This document shows, piece by piece, positions 23,742 through 32,475 of a DNA stretch of 64,000 nt. A model generated the notes under the pieces. It ran no database searches. It was not told the origin of the DNA and saw only the letters and a program-made list of their open reading frames with translations. The stretch's first letter is position 1. The number at the start of each line of letters is the position of its first letter. Origin of the DNA: Candidatus Limiplasma pullicola (lineage in GTDB: Bacteria > Bacillota > Clostridia > Christensenellales > Aristaeellaceae); contig DVIV01000045.1 of NCBI GenBank assembly GCA_018710985.1, positions 1-64,000 of the forward strand, given 5' to 3'. The translations under genes and the position numbers were made by a program.

Positions 23742-23771
23742 AAAAGCGTCGTAGTAATACGGCGCTTTTTT
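23742..23771 (+). terminator. terminator of the surface-protein gene
   Basis: AAAAGCGTCGTA pairs with TACGGCGCTTTT (one G-U pair) around GTAA, followed by a T6 run. Confidence 0.88.
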
Positions 23772-23791
23772 GTTACCCGGAAGCGACAAAC

Positions 23792-23845
23792 AGCGGCTTT
23801 TGAACGGTTGGTGGTAAAGAATACCGACCCAAAAACAAAGCCGCT
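23792..23845. repeat. inverted repeat
   Basis: AGCGGCTTTTG (23792-23802) and CAAAGCCGCT (23836-23845) face each other across 33 bases. There is no transposase remnant I can recognise. Confidence 0.45.
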
Positions 23846-23856
23846 CATATCGAAAG

Positions 23857-23910
23857 AAAACGCCCAAAATCGCCCCGAAACCATACAGCGGGGTCAGGTT
23901 TTGGGCGTTT
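23857..23910. repeat. inverted repeat / possible terminator hairpin
   Basis: AAAACGCCCAAAA (23857-23869) pairs with TTTTGGGCGTTT (23899-23910), with an inner CCCCG/CGGGG pair. On the minus strand it ends GGGCGTTTTC. It lies between the surface-protein gene and the tat operon and may insulate the latter. Confidence 0.5.
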
Positions 23911-23931
23911 CTGCTGCGGCATGCCGCAAGG

Positions 23932-23960
23932 TTGCATTTCCGGTCGAAGTTTGTTACAAT
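23932..23960 (+). promoter_or_regulatory. promoter of the tat operon
   Basis: TTGCAT (23932-23937), 17-base spacer, TACAAT (23955-23960), 40 bases before the start at 24000. Confidence 0.7.
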
Positions 23961-23999
23961 ACAAATCAGTCGTCATCAATCGCGGAGGATAGCGTTGCC

Positions 24000-24329
24000 A
24001 TGTTCAACATCGGTTTTTCCGAACTGATTCTGATCCTGCTGGTCGCGTTCGTCATCGTAGGGCCAAAGGACCTGCCCAAGGTGGCGCGCGCGCTGGGCCG
24101 GGGCGTAAGAAACCTGAAGCGCTGGATTGATGAATTCAAGGAAGAGACCGGTCTGGACGAAGCCATCGACGAGTTCAACAAGACCTCGCGCGACCTGGAG
24201 CGCACCTTCAAGGAAGCCGACCCGCGGCAAGACCTGAAAAAAGCGCGCGACGACGTGAAATCCGCGCTGGACGACGCGTCCAAAGCCGCGGAGAAAGCCT
24301 TGAAAGATCAACCCCAACAGGAGGAATAG
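24000..24329 (+). CDS. tatB: Sec-independent translocase subunit, TatB-like
   Basis: 109 residues from ATG 24000 (GGAGG about 11 bases upstream). The N-terminus MFNIGFSELILILL-VAFVIVGPKDLP matches the TatB pattern: one short membrane helix, a Gly-Pro hinge at about residues 21-22 and a leading glutamate at residue 8. A long charged amphipathic helix follows (KVARALGRGVRNLKRWIDEF and on). The start MF-IGFSEL and the long tail are more like TatB than TatA. Many Firmicutes have only TatA, so a separate TatB-like gene is of note. It would form the substrate-receptor complex with TatC. First gene of a three-gene operon. A long TatA is the alternative. Confidence 0.85.
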   Translation: MFNIGFSELILILLVAFVIVGPKDLPKVARALGRGVRNLKRWIDEFKEETGLDEAIDEFNKTSRDLERTFKEADPRQDLKKARDDVKSALDDASKAAEKALKDQPQQEE

Positions 24330-24332
24330 CTT

Positions 24333-24515
24333 ATGCGCATCGGTATCACGGAAATTCTGGTCATTCTGGTCATCGTGCTGGTGGTGTTCGGCGGCGGCAA
24401 GCTGGCGGGCGTAGGCAAGGCGCTGGGCCAGAGCATCCGCGATTTCAAGAAGGAAGTCAAGGCTGACGACGAGCCCGCCAAGAAAGAGGAGGACAAGGGC
24501 GGGGACGCCAAATAA
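24333..24515 (+). CDS. tatA: Sec-independent translocase subunit TatA
   Basis: A 60-residue protein. A single membrane helix at about 5-20 (ITEILVILVIVLVVFGGGKL) follows the TatA pattern, with phenylalanine-glycine at the hinge, then an amphipathic helix (GVGKALGQSIRDFKKEV) and a charged tail. It polymerises to form the twin-arginine translocation pore. It starts 3 bases after the tatB stop, with an AGGAGG ribosome binding site inside the tatB end, and lies 6 bases before tatC. Confidence 0.93.
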   Translation: MRIGITEILVILVIVLVVFGGGKLAGVGKALGQSIRDFKKEVKADDEPAKKEEDKGGDAK

Positions 24516-24521
24516 GCCTCT

Positions 24522-25253
24522 ATGAGCACAGATCAAAAGCAGGCCCTGTCGGCCCATCTCAAAGCCATCCGGCGCATGCTGATCATCTCCGTGGCGGCGG
24601 TGGCGGTGCTGTTTGTGTTGTTTTTCTACCTGCTGTGCGGGCCGCTGGTGGATTTCGTGCTGGCGCCGGTGCGGGCGCGCGGCATTGAGGTCATCACCAC
24701 CAGCGTATCCGAAGCCCTGATGATGCAGTTCAAGGTCTGCCTGATCGCGGCGGTCATCGCGGGCATGCCGGTGATCATCTGGCAGATCTGGGTGTTCGTT
24801 TCCCCCGCGCTCTACCCGCAGGAGAAGCGGTTGTTCGCCACGCTGTTCTTCGTGGCATTACTGCTGTTTGTGGGCGGCGTGGTATTCTGCTACTGCCTGG
24901 TGTTCCCCATGGCCATCGACCTGTTCTGGTCCGCGGCGGACGGGGTGGCCTCTACGCTGTGGTCGGTCAAGGAATACTTCAATTTCGTTCTGTCCTTCGT
25001 GCTGCCCTTCGGGCTGATGTTCGAGCTGCCCGTGGTCGTCTACATGCTGGCGCGGCGCGGCCTGGTAACCTATCAGAAGCTGGCCCACTCGCGCAAGTAC
25101 GTGATTCTGGTCATCGCCATCATCGCCGCCATCCTGACCCCGCCGGATGCGGTCAGCCAGTGCATGCTGGCCATCCCGATGATTCTGCTCTATGAGGTCG
25201 CCGCGCAGCTGGCACGTCTGGTCAAGCCCAAAAAACCGGCCGAAGCGCAATAA
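24522..25253 (+). CDS. tatC: Sec-independent translocase subunit TatC
   Basis: 243 residues with six predicted membrane segments, the normal size. An N-terminal AHLKAIRRMLI corresponds to the HLxELRxR motif that binds the twin-arginine signal, with variations. PVIIWQIWVFVSPALYPQEKR is the conserved first-loop region, and FELPVVVYMLARRGLV and ILTPPDAVSQCMLAIPMILLYE are the later TatC signatures. The operon tatB-tatA-tatC is complete, and a gene for a twin-arginine protein lies directly downstream in the convergent orientation. Confidence 0.95.
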   Translation: MSTDQKQALSAHLKAIRRMLIISVAAVAVLFVLFFYLLCGPLVDFVLAPVRARGIEVITTSVSEALMMQFKVCLIAAVIAGMPVIIWQIWVFVSPALYPQEKRLFATLFFVALLLFVGGVVFCYCLVFPMAIDLFWSAADGVASTLWSVKEYFNFVLSFVLPFGLMFELPVVVYMLARRGLVTYQKLAHSRKYVILVIAIIAAILTPPDAVSQCMLAIPMILLYEVAAQLARLVKPKKPAEAQ

Positions 25254-25258
25254 AAAAA

Positions 25259-25289
25259 CCGCCGCGTTTCCATCACGGAAGCGCGGCGG
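25259..25289. terminator. bidirectional terminator
   Basis: A 13-bp stem (CCGCCGCGTTTCC/GGAAGCGCGGCGG, one G-T pair) with a 5-base loop. The minus-strand tail is TTTTTTT, the plus-strand tail CTTCTTGCTTT. It separates tatC from the convergent flavoprotein gene. Confidence 0.85.
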
Positions 25290-25303
25290 CTTCTTGCTTT
25301 GTA

Positions 25304-26251
25304 TTACTTCACCTGGGACAGCGCGTCGTTGACGGCCGCGATCAGGGCCTCGGAGGTCTTGGTCGCGCCGGTGACCGCGTCCACGCTGGTGGACTGGGCC
25401 GCGATGATGGCTTCGGGGATCTGCGCAAAAGCGGGATCGGCGATGCCGGCGGTCTCGTTGTGGCTGAGGACCTCGATCTTGGCGATCTTGTCGCCGTCCA
25501 TGGTCACCTTCACCTTGATTTCGCCGCCGATTTCACTGGTGCCCACGCCGATGTACTCGTTCTCGCCCAAAGTCTCCTCTTCCTCGGCGGGCGCTTCCTC
25601 CACAACGGGAGCAGCCTCGAAGCCGAAGTGGATGTTGAGCAGCTCGATGGTCTTGACGGCCACCTCGGCGCTCAGGCCGGCGCAGCGGGCCAGACGGCCG
25701 GGATCGCTCATGGCATAGCCGGTGGCTTCCATGTACGCGCCCACGGAATCAGCGCACAGCACGGAATTGGCCACCGTGGTGACGGACTCCATCTCCGGCT
25801 GATAGGAGGGGAAGGGCTCGACCTTGTACCACTCATAGAGCTGGTCGCGCAGGGCGCGGGCATCCTCGGCCTCGCAGAACAGGCCGATTACCGCGCAGGC
25901 GCCGCCCAGCGAGCCGCACAGGGAGGCCACGCCGTAGCCGGCCGCGCCGTTGGCGAACATCTTGCCGTTGAGCACGTTATAGGGCGCGCCATAGGCCTCG
26001 CCCATGGTTTCCATGATGCCGGCGAACACGGCAGCGCAGCAGCCGCCATGGGAGTAGAAGCAGTCGTAGGTGTGCTTGAGCACGGCATCCTTGTCCACCT
26101 GCTGGTAGGTCCAGGGATAGGCGGGAGCCGACGCGGTCTCAGCCAGCGCGGGCTTGAGCACGGACGGGATGGCGGTCAGCGCGGCAGCGCCCAGCACGCC
26201 CTTGCCCGCGGCGCGCAGAAATTCACGGCGAGTCTGTTCAATGGGTTTCAT
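25304..26251 (-). CDS. Tat-exported C_GCAxxG_C_C / FMN-binding domain protein
   Basis: 315 residues from ATG 26251 (AAGGAGG about 11 bases upstream). A twin-arginine signal, TRREFLRAAG (residues 7-16) plus a hydrophobic stretch to about 37, predicts Tat export. Residues about 60-200 form a cysteine-rich C_GCAxxG_C_C-type domain (Cys64, GGCCAAVF with Cys71 and Cys72, Cys112, Cys119, Cys126, Cys166 and Cys190) that probably holds a metal or redox centre. After an acidic linker, residues about 233-313 are an FMN-binding domain with DAVTGATKTS (291-300). This is the Dxx(S/T)GAT motif to which ApbE attaches FMN, here probably on Thr297. It is therefore likely an extracytoplasmic redox protein, possibly for extracellular electron transfer. 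It converges with the tat operon and has its own promoter. Confidence 0.88.
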   Translation of the reverse strand: MKPIEQTRREFLRAAGKGVLGAAALTAIPSVLKPALAETASAPAYPWTYQQVDKDAVLKHTYDCFYSHGGCCAAVFAGIMETMGEAYGAPYNVLNGKMFANGAAGYGVASLCGSLGGACAVIGLFCEAEDARALRDQLYEWYKVEPFPSYQPEMESVTTVANSVLCADSVGAYMEATGYAMSDPGRLARCAGLSAEVAVKTIELLNIHFGFEAAPVVEEAPAEEEETLGENEYIGVGTSEIGGEIKVKVTMDGDKIAKIEVLSHNETAGIADPAFAQIPEAIIAAQSTSVDAVTGATKTSEALIAAVNDALSQVK

Positions 26252-26313
26252 GCGGAAAAAACCTCCTTGCTGTATTGGGACAACGTCCCCCTCATACTTG
26301 TCCAACTGGTGTA

Positions 26314-26342
26314 ACTATACCGCATTCCACAAAGATTGTCAA
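26314..26342 (-). promoter_or_regulatory. promoter of the Tat-exported flavoprotein gene
   Basis: On the minus strand, a perfect TTGACA (26337-26342), 17-base spacer, TATAGT (26314-26319). The -35 overlaps the stop region of the upstream membrane protein. Confidence 0.85.
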
Positions 26343-27865
26343 CCTAATAACGCAGCCAGGGCGTCCAACAGGCCGGGGTAAAACCATCCGGCATAAATTC
26401 CCACGCTCATCATGGCAAACAGGCCCGTCAGGCCCACCAGCCAGCCCGACCACCGCGCGCGGTCCCGCCAGTTGGCCGCGCCCAGTGCGGCGAAAAGCAG
26501 CGCCGGCATTACATAGCGGAAGTTGAAGGTGCACACATAGGGATAGTCCAGACAGAATTTGATGTAATAGGCCGCCAGCACCACGGCATACATGCCCAGG
26601 AATCCGGCCGAAAGCCCAGACAGCCCGGCGGGCCGCTTCACCAGCCCATAGACGAACAGAATCAGCTCCACCGCCAGCAGCACCACAAACAGCACCATCA
26701 GCAGGTAAGCCACGTTCCACATGGTCGTGCCGTTGTTAAACAGCGTCAGTTCATCGAACACAGCCGTTTTGAAGGTCTGCATCCACACATTGTGGTCCGT
26801 TTTGCGCACGCCGGTAAAAAACAGCTCGTTCCGGGCAAACCAGTCCGGGATGCCGAAGCGCTTCCAAAGGGACAAATTCCCCACGTTCAGGGTTTCCGGG
26901 GACAGACGCACATAATTGAGCGGCACGTCGAACGCCAGCAGATGGTACAGCGGCCAGGCTACCGCCAGCGGCACGCTCGCCAACAAGAACGCCGCGAACT
27001 GTCCCACATAACGCTTCCAGCGCTTCAGGTCCCGGAAGAACGCCACGATGAATACCATTGCCACGCAGGGAATCAGCAATCCGACGGACAGTTTGACCGC
27101 CATGCCCGCGCCCATCGAAAGGGCGATTCCCAGTATATCGCGCATGCGGCGTGTACGTTCCCACCGCACGGTAAAGAGAATGCAGACCAGAATGCAGAGG
27201 ATGGAGAGGATATCGTTGTTGAGCGTCGCGCCGAAGATCCACAGCGACGGCTGAAACGCCATGATCAGCGCGCCCACATGCACGCCCCGCTCCCTGATGC
27301 CCAGAAAGCGCATCAGGTCCACCGCCACCAGCGGGCAGGCGGAGGCGGACAGAAGCGTAACCACCTGCAGGTTCTCCAGCGCCACGGCCTGGGAAACCCC
27401 CAACCACAGGTTCAGCCGCATGAACGCCGCCTGAATCAGGTGGTAGAGGGGCGGATTGTACAGAATGCTGTATCCGTTTTCGAGCGGATTCATGGTGGGC
27501 AAAGCCCCGTTTTCCACAATCCAGGCGATATAGCCCAGGTGGCCGTCCGGGTTGGTCTCCCCGCCCAGGTTCGCGTCGTATGCGGCCAGATCATGCCAGC
27601 TGAAATCATACGCCAGCTGGAGGATGAAGCACAGGCTCACCAGGAAGCCACCCGCCAGGATCAGCGAGGTGAGCGCCCGGTCTGTCCAGCGTCCGCCCGT
27701 GCGCAGCCATACGGCCAGCGCCAGCCACACGAGCGGCAACGCCGCGCAGGCGATGTCTGCCCCCTGCTCTCCCACAAAGGCAGTCAGCGTGTTGAGCACC
27801 CATGCGCCCAGCCCTGCCAAAAACAGCGCGGCATATTTCCGTCCTTCTCCGGTGGCAGCCGTCAT
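26339..27865 (-). CDS. polytopic membrane protein, glycosyltransferase-39/83-like
   Basis: 508 residues from ATG 27865, with AAGGAGG about 10 bases upstream. About 11-13 hydrophobic segments fill the chain. The first large outer loop after the second or third helix carries YDANLGGETNPDGHLGYI and NPLENGYSILYNPPLYHLIQ, resembling the D/E and P-Y-x-P-P-L-Y-H motifs of dolichol/undecaprenyl-phosphate-sugar-dependent GT39/GT83 mannosyltransferases and related GT-C enzymes. It would act at the outer membrane face, moving a sugar from a lipid carrier to a protein or glycan. It lies downstream of recA on the same strand, behind a hairpin, and no clear promoter is seen. The acceptor is unknown. Confidence 0.8.
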   Translation of the reverse strand: MTAATGEGRKYAALFLAGLGAWVLNTLTAFVGEQGADIACAALPLVWLALAVWLRTGGRWTDRALTSLILAGGFLVSLCFILQLAYDFSWHDLAAYDANLGGETNPDGHLGYIAWIVENGALPTMNPLENGYSILYNPPLYHLIQAAFMRLNLWLGVSQAVALENLQVVTLLSASACPLVAVDLMRFLGIRERGVHVGALIMAFQPSLWIFGATLNNDILSILCILVCILFTVRWERTRRMRDILGIALSMGAGMAVKLSVGLLIPCVAMVFIVAFFRDLKRWKRYVGQFAAFLLASVPLAVAWPLYHLLAFDVPLNYVRLSPETLNVGNLSLWKRFGIPDWFARNELFFTGVRKTDHNVWMQTFKTAVFDELTLFNNGTTMWNVAYLLMVLFVVLLAVELILFVYGLVKRPAGLSGLSAGFLGMYAVVLAAYYIKFCLDYPYVCTFNFRYVMPALLFAALGAANWRDRARWSGWLVGLTGLFAMMSVGIYAGWFYPGLLDALAALLG

Positions 27866-27914
27866 GGCCCGTCCTCCTTTCGAGCGGCCCGAAACCATCG
27901 GGTCCCCCCATGCA

Positions 27915-27949
27915 CAAAGCCCCGAGCGCGCCTGCGTGCCGGGGCCTTG
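27915..27949 (-). terminator. candidate terminator after recA
   Basis: On the minus strand, AAGGCCCCG pairs with CGGGGCTTT across 15 bases, ending in a short TTTG. A weak but suitably placed stop before the membrane-protein gene. Confidence 0.5.
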
Positions 27950-27964
27950 CGCGCGCATCGCGCG

Positions 27965-29092
<1,128 letters not shown>

Positions 29093-29142
29093 CTTTCCAT
29101 AAACCCCTCTTTCGTCCTGCTTTCCAAATCGGGCGATTTTTC

Positions 29143-29631
29143 CTATTCCAGCGCTTCCAGCGCCATTTCCAGCGCGCGGGCGGCGCTCTGCGCGCGCACC
29201 TGCGCCCGGTCTCCGGTAAAGTGGCATTCCTCCACGCGCGTGCCCGCGGCGCTGCTCACGCCGAGAAACACCGTGCCCACAGGGGTCTGCGGCGTGCCGC
29301 CGGTGGGACCGGCTACGCCCGTGGCGCTCACCGCCACATCCACCTTGAGCACCCGTCGCGCACCCTCGGCCATCTGCCGGGCGCACGGTTCGCTCACCAC
29401 GCCCACGGTGTCGATCACCTGCCGGGATACGCCCAGCACCTCGTGCTTCACGCGGGGGTCATAGCTGACCACGCCGCCCATGAGCACCGCGCTCGCCCCG
29501 CTCACATCCGCCACCGACGAGGCGATCATCCCGCCGGTCAGGCTCTCGGCCGTACCCAAGGTTCTGTGCGCCGCCCCGAAGCGGGCGACCACCTGCTCGC
29601 TGATCTGTTGAAGCCGCGTCACGCCGCTCAT
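29143..29631 (-). CDS. cinA: CinA C-terminal domain protein (nicotinamide-nucleotide amidase, PncC type)
   Basis: 162 residues, only the C-terminal deamidase module; the N-terminal MoaB-like half of long CinA is absent. The signatures are [24 protein letters not shown] (about 24-47), [19 protein letters not shown] and [24 protein letters not shown]. The enzyme hydrolyses NMN to nicotinate mononucleotide, recycling pyridine nucleotides. ATG 29631 was chosen; AAAGG is very close upstream, and a GTG 9 bases later is possible. It sits between pgsA and recA, as often in this phylum. Confidence 0.9.
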   Translation of the reverse strand: MSGVTRLQQISEQVVARFGAAHRTLGTAESLTGGMIASSVADVSGASAVLMGGVVSYDPRVKHEVLGVSRQVIDTVGVVSEPCARQMAEGARRVLKVDVAVSATGVAGPTGGTPQTPVGTVFLGVSSAAGTRVEECHFTGDRAQVRAQSAARALEMALEALE

Positions 29632-29662
29632 CGTCCTTTCCAGGCCTTTCGCGCCGGGCCGC

Positions 29663-30205
29663 TCAGCGAAGGCTGCCGGCAAACAGCGCGCGATTTTTCC
29701 AGAAATAATCCACACCGCTCCACAGCGTCATGGCCATGGCCAGCGCCAGAAGCGCCCCGTTCAGCGCCGGAACGCGAAGCCAGCCGATGGCGCTCAGCAG
29801 ATAGGCGACCAGCATGGCCATCTGCGTGCAGGTTTTGATCTTGCCCAGCTTGCCGGCCGCGATCACCTTGCCCTGCTCAACCGCCACCAGGCGCAGTCCG
29901 TCCACCGCCAGCTCGCGGAAAAGCACCACCACGCAGGCCCACGCGGGAATCAGCCCCTGCCCGCACAGGCTGATCATGGTGGACAGCACCAGCAGCTTGT
30001 CCGCCACGGGGTCCACAAATTTTCCGAAGTTGGTCACGATCCTGTAGCGGCGCGCCATCCAGCCGTCCGCCCAGTCCGTCAGGCTGCCCGCCAGAAACAG
30101 TGCCAGCGCTGCGATATAGGACCAGGAGGCGCCCAGGCAGATCATCAGCACCACCAAAGGAACCAGTCCGACCCGGAGGAGGGACAGTCGATTGGGCCAG
30201 TTCAT
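29663..30205 (-). CDS. pgsA: CDP-diacylglycerol-glycerol-3-phosphate 3-phosphatidyltransferase
   Basis: Makes phosphatidylglycerol phosphate from CDP-diacylglycerol and glycerol 3-phosphate, the committed step to phosphatidylglycerol and cardiolipin. 180 residues, membrane-embedded with about 4-5 helices. The CDP-alcohol phosphotransferase motif is intact at about residues 43-69: DWADGWMAR, then GKFVDPVADK (D-G-x2-A-R-x8-G-x3-D-x3-D). The N-terminal MNWPNRLSLLRVGLVP is the usual PgsA opening. Its ATG overlaps the rimO stop by 4 bases. Confidence 0.95.
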   Translation of the reverse strand: MNWPNRLSLLRVGLVPLVVLMICLGASWSYIAALALFLAGSLTDWADGWMARRYRIVTNFGKFVDPVADKLLVLSTMISLCGQGLIPAWACVVVLFRELAVDGLRLVAVEQGKVIAAGKLGKIKTCTQMAMLVAYLLSAIGWLRVPALNGALLALAMAMTLWSGVDYFWKNRALFAGSLR

Positions 30206-31512
30206 AGCTTTTCCCCCGTCAGGTCATAGGTATCGGCGCCGGTGATGCGCGCCGTAACAAAGCAGCCGATATCCGCCTCCGAGGCGCCGCTTACGCGGAT
30301 GATGCCGTCGGTCTCCGGCGCCTCCGCCGCGGAGCGTGCCACGGCCAGGCCGTCCACGCCCACGCTCTCCACCAGCACGCGCTCCTCATTGCCCACGCGC
30401 AGCCGGTTGCGCTCCAGCGAAATGGCCTGCTGCTCCGTCATCAGCCGGTCCAGCCGCTGCTGCTTCACTTCCTCCGGCACCTGGTCGGGCATGACGGCTG
30501 CGGGGGTATCGTCCTCCGCAGAATAGCAGAACGCGCCCAGGCGGTCAAAGCGCACGTCCCGAACAAAATCCATCAGGCGCTCGAACTGCTCGTCCGTCTC
30601 GCCGGGGAAGCCGGTGATGAAGGTGGTGCGCAGCGTAAAGCCCATCTCCCGCGCCTTTTTAAGGAAAGCGCGGGTCTGCTCGATGTCGCCCCGGCGGTTC
30701 ATGCGCCGAAGCAGCTGCGGGTCGGCATGCTGAAGGGGCAGATCCAGATAGCGGCAGATGTTGGGCCGGGAGGCCATGGCCTCCAGCAGCGTATCATCCA
30801 CCTCGTCGGGATAGCAGTAGAGCACGCGCAGCCACTCCACGCCGGGGATGTCCGCCGCGCGGACCATCAGCTCGGGAAGCAGGCTGCGCCCGTGCGTGTC
30901 CATGCCGAAGCGCGAGGTGTCCTGCGCCACCAGCACGTGTTCCCTGACGCCCTGCTCCGCCAGCGTGCGGATCTCCTCCAGCACGCTCTGCATCCCGCGC
31001 GAGCGGAATCCGCCGCGGATGAGCGGGATAGCGCAGTAGGCGCAGCGGTTGTCGCACCCGTCGGCAATGCGCACATAGGCCGTATACGGCGCGGTGGTGA
31101 GCACCCGCTCCCCGCACAGCACGGTGGCATCCGGCGCGCAGTAGCTGGGCCGCCTGCCCGCCAGCGCCTCCTCAATGGCGCGGGGCAGCATGGGGTACTG
31201 GCTCACGCCCAGCACCAGGTCTACCTCCGGCATATCCTGCAAAATGGCCTGCTCATAGCGCTGCGTGAGACATCCGGTGGCCGCCAGCAGCTTGAGCCGC
31301 CCCTCCTGCTTATACCGGGCCAGAGAGAGCAAGGTGTCGATGCTCTCCTGCTTGGCCGGCTCGATGAAGCCGCAGGTGTTGACGATCAGAATATCCGCCT
31401 CGCGTTCATCGGCGGTGATGCGGTAGCCCGCCTTGCGCAGAATCCCCAGCATCAGCTCGGTATCCACGCGGTTTTTGCTGCATCCAAGGGAAACGACGCC
31501 TACGCTGTACAC
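30202..31512 (-). CDS. rimO: ribosomal protein S12 methylthiotransferase RimO
   Basis: Radical-SAM enzyme that methylthiolates the conserved aspartate of ribosomal protein S12. About 436 residues from GTG 31512. The N-terminal UPF0004 domain begins SLGCSKNRVDTELML, with three cysteines for the auxiliary cluster (GCS, NTCGFI, TGCLTQ). The radical-SAM motif is DGCDNRCAYCAIP (CxxxCxxC) at about residues 148-160. The TRAM domain forms the C-terminal about 65 residues. The DTE and GCSKN forms favour RimO over MiaB. It leads the rimO-pgsA-cinA-recA operon. Confidence 0.95.
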   Translation of the reverse strand: MYSVGVVSLGCSKNRVDTELMLGILRKAGYRITADEREADILIVNTCGFIEPAKQESIDTLLSLARYKQEGRLKLLAATGCLTQRYEQAILQDMPEVDLVLGVSQYPMLPRAIEEALAGRRPSYCAPDATVLCGERVLTTAPYTAYVRIADGCDNRCAYCAIPLIRGGFRSRGMQSVLEEIRTLAEQGVREHVLVAQDTSRFGMDTHGRSLLPELMVRAADIPGVEWLRVLYCYPDEVDDTLLEAMASRPNICRYLDLPLQHADPQLLRRMNRRGDIEQTRAFLKKAREMGFTLRTTFITGFPGETDEQFERLMDFVRDVRFDRLGAFCYSAEDDTPAAVMPDQVPEEVKQQRLDRLMTEQQAISLERNRLRVGNEERVLVESVGVDGLAVARSAAEAPETDGIIRVSGASEADIGCFVTARITGADTYDLTGEKL

Positions 31513-31580
31513 CGTCCCTTTTTCCCTCCCATCGCTTCTTGAAGGATCGACGCGCACACATGTTTGTCTCTCCTGGCGTT

Positions 31581-31608
31581 ATTTTACCATAGTTTCATCA
31601 GAATGCAA
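31581..31608 (-). promoter_or_regulatory. promoter of the rimO-pgsA-cinA-recA operon
   Basis: On the minus strand, TTGCAT (31603-31608), 16-base spacer, TAAAAT (31581-31586), about 70 bases before the rimO start. No SOS box was recognised around it. Confidence 0.65.
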
Positions 31609-31663
31609 CCCACCGTCCTGTCATACGGGCCCATTTGCGGTTTTTCGGAATTTCCATAAAAAA

Positions 31664-31693
31664 TTGACTTCCTCCCCCCGGGTGTGATACGAT
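31664..31693 (+). promoter_or_regulatory. promoter of the sugar transferase-transketolase operon
   Basis: TTGACT (31664-31669), 18-base spacer, TACGAT (31688-31693), 50 bases before the start at 31744. Confidence 0.55.
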
Positions 31694-31743
31694 AATTTGC
31701 GCCGGCGCATCAGCGCCGTGTGCAGGAAGGGAAGGCCGCAGGC

Positions 31744-32475
31744 ATGGAAAAGGACCTGACGCGGGACGCCGCGCAAAAGCAGCTGCCCCGCTGGGATGGC
31801 CCGCTCACGCACCCGTTTTACAGCAAGGTGCTCAAGCGGGGCCTGGACTTTGTACTGGCGGTCGTTTTTCTGTTTCCCTGCCTTGTGGTGATGCTGCCCA
31901 TCGCCGTGGCGGTCAAGTGCACGTCGCGCGGGCCGGTGTTCTACCGGGCGCTGCGCGGCGGATACCACAACCGGCCTTTTTCCATCCTGAAATTCCGCAC
32001 CATGGTGGTGGGCGCGGACCAGTACGCTTCCACCACGGCGCTGGATGATCCCCGGGTGACGCGGGTGGGGCGTGTGCTGCGGCACAGCAAGCTGGACGAG
32101 CTGCCCCAGCTGTTCAATATCCTCAAGGGGGACATGTCCTTCATCGGGCCCCGGCCGGAGCTTTTGCGCTATACCATGCGCTATACGCCCGAGCAGCAGT
32201 GCATCCTGTGGGTGCGCCCCGGCATCAGCGACCCCAGCTCCATCCACCTGATCAACCTGGACGAGCTGGTGGGGCACGACGACCCGGAGGGCTGCTACGA
32301 AGCCAAGATTCTTGACGAAAAAAACCGCATGCGCGTGGCTTACGCGCGCAGCCAGTCCTTCGGGCTGGACGCGAAGGTGTTTTGGGATACGCTTTTGTGC
32401 GTACTGAAGAAGAACCTCAAGAGGGAACCGTCCGCGCGGAGCGAAATGCCCGCGCGGCAAGGAGGTAACCGATGA
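31744..32475 (+). CDS. undecaprenyl-phosphate sugar phosphotransferase (bacterial sugar transferase family)
   Basis: 243 residues from ATG 31744, with GGAAGGGAAGG 8 bases upstream. It is a short, PglC/WcaJ-catalytic-domain protein: a basic KRGLDFVLAVVFLFPCLVVMLP membrane hairpin at about 33-55, then GPVFYRALRGG, FSILKFRTM (the KFRSM signature), RVGRVLRHSKLDELPQLFNILKGDMSFIGPRPEL (R-x3-D-E-L-P-Q and G-P-R-P), and WVRPGIS. It attaches a sugar 1-phosphate to undecaprenyl phosphate and so starts a surface glycan. It overlaps the transketolase N-subunit by 4 bases, an uncommon partner. The sugar is unknown. Confidence 0.92.
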   Translation: MEKDLTRDAAQKQLPRWDGPLTHPFYSKVLKRGLDFVLAVVFLFPCLVVMLPIAVAVKCTSRGPVFYRALRGGYHNRPFSILKFRTMVVGADQYASTTALDDPRVTRVGRVLRHSKLDELPQLFNILKGDMSFIGPRPELLRYTMRYTPEQQCILWVRPGISDPSSIHLINLDELVGHDDPEGCYEAKILDEKNRMRVAYARSQSFGLDAKVFWDTLLCVLKKNLKREPSARSEMPARQGGNR

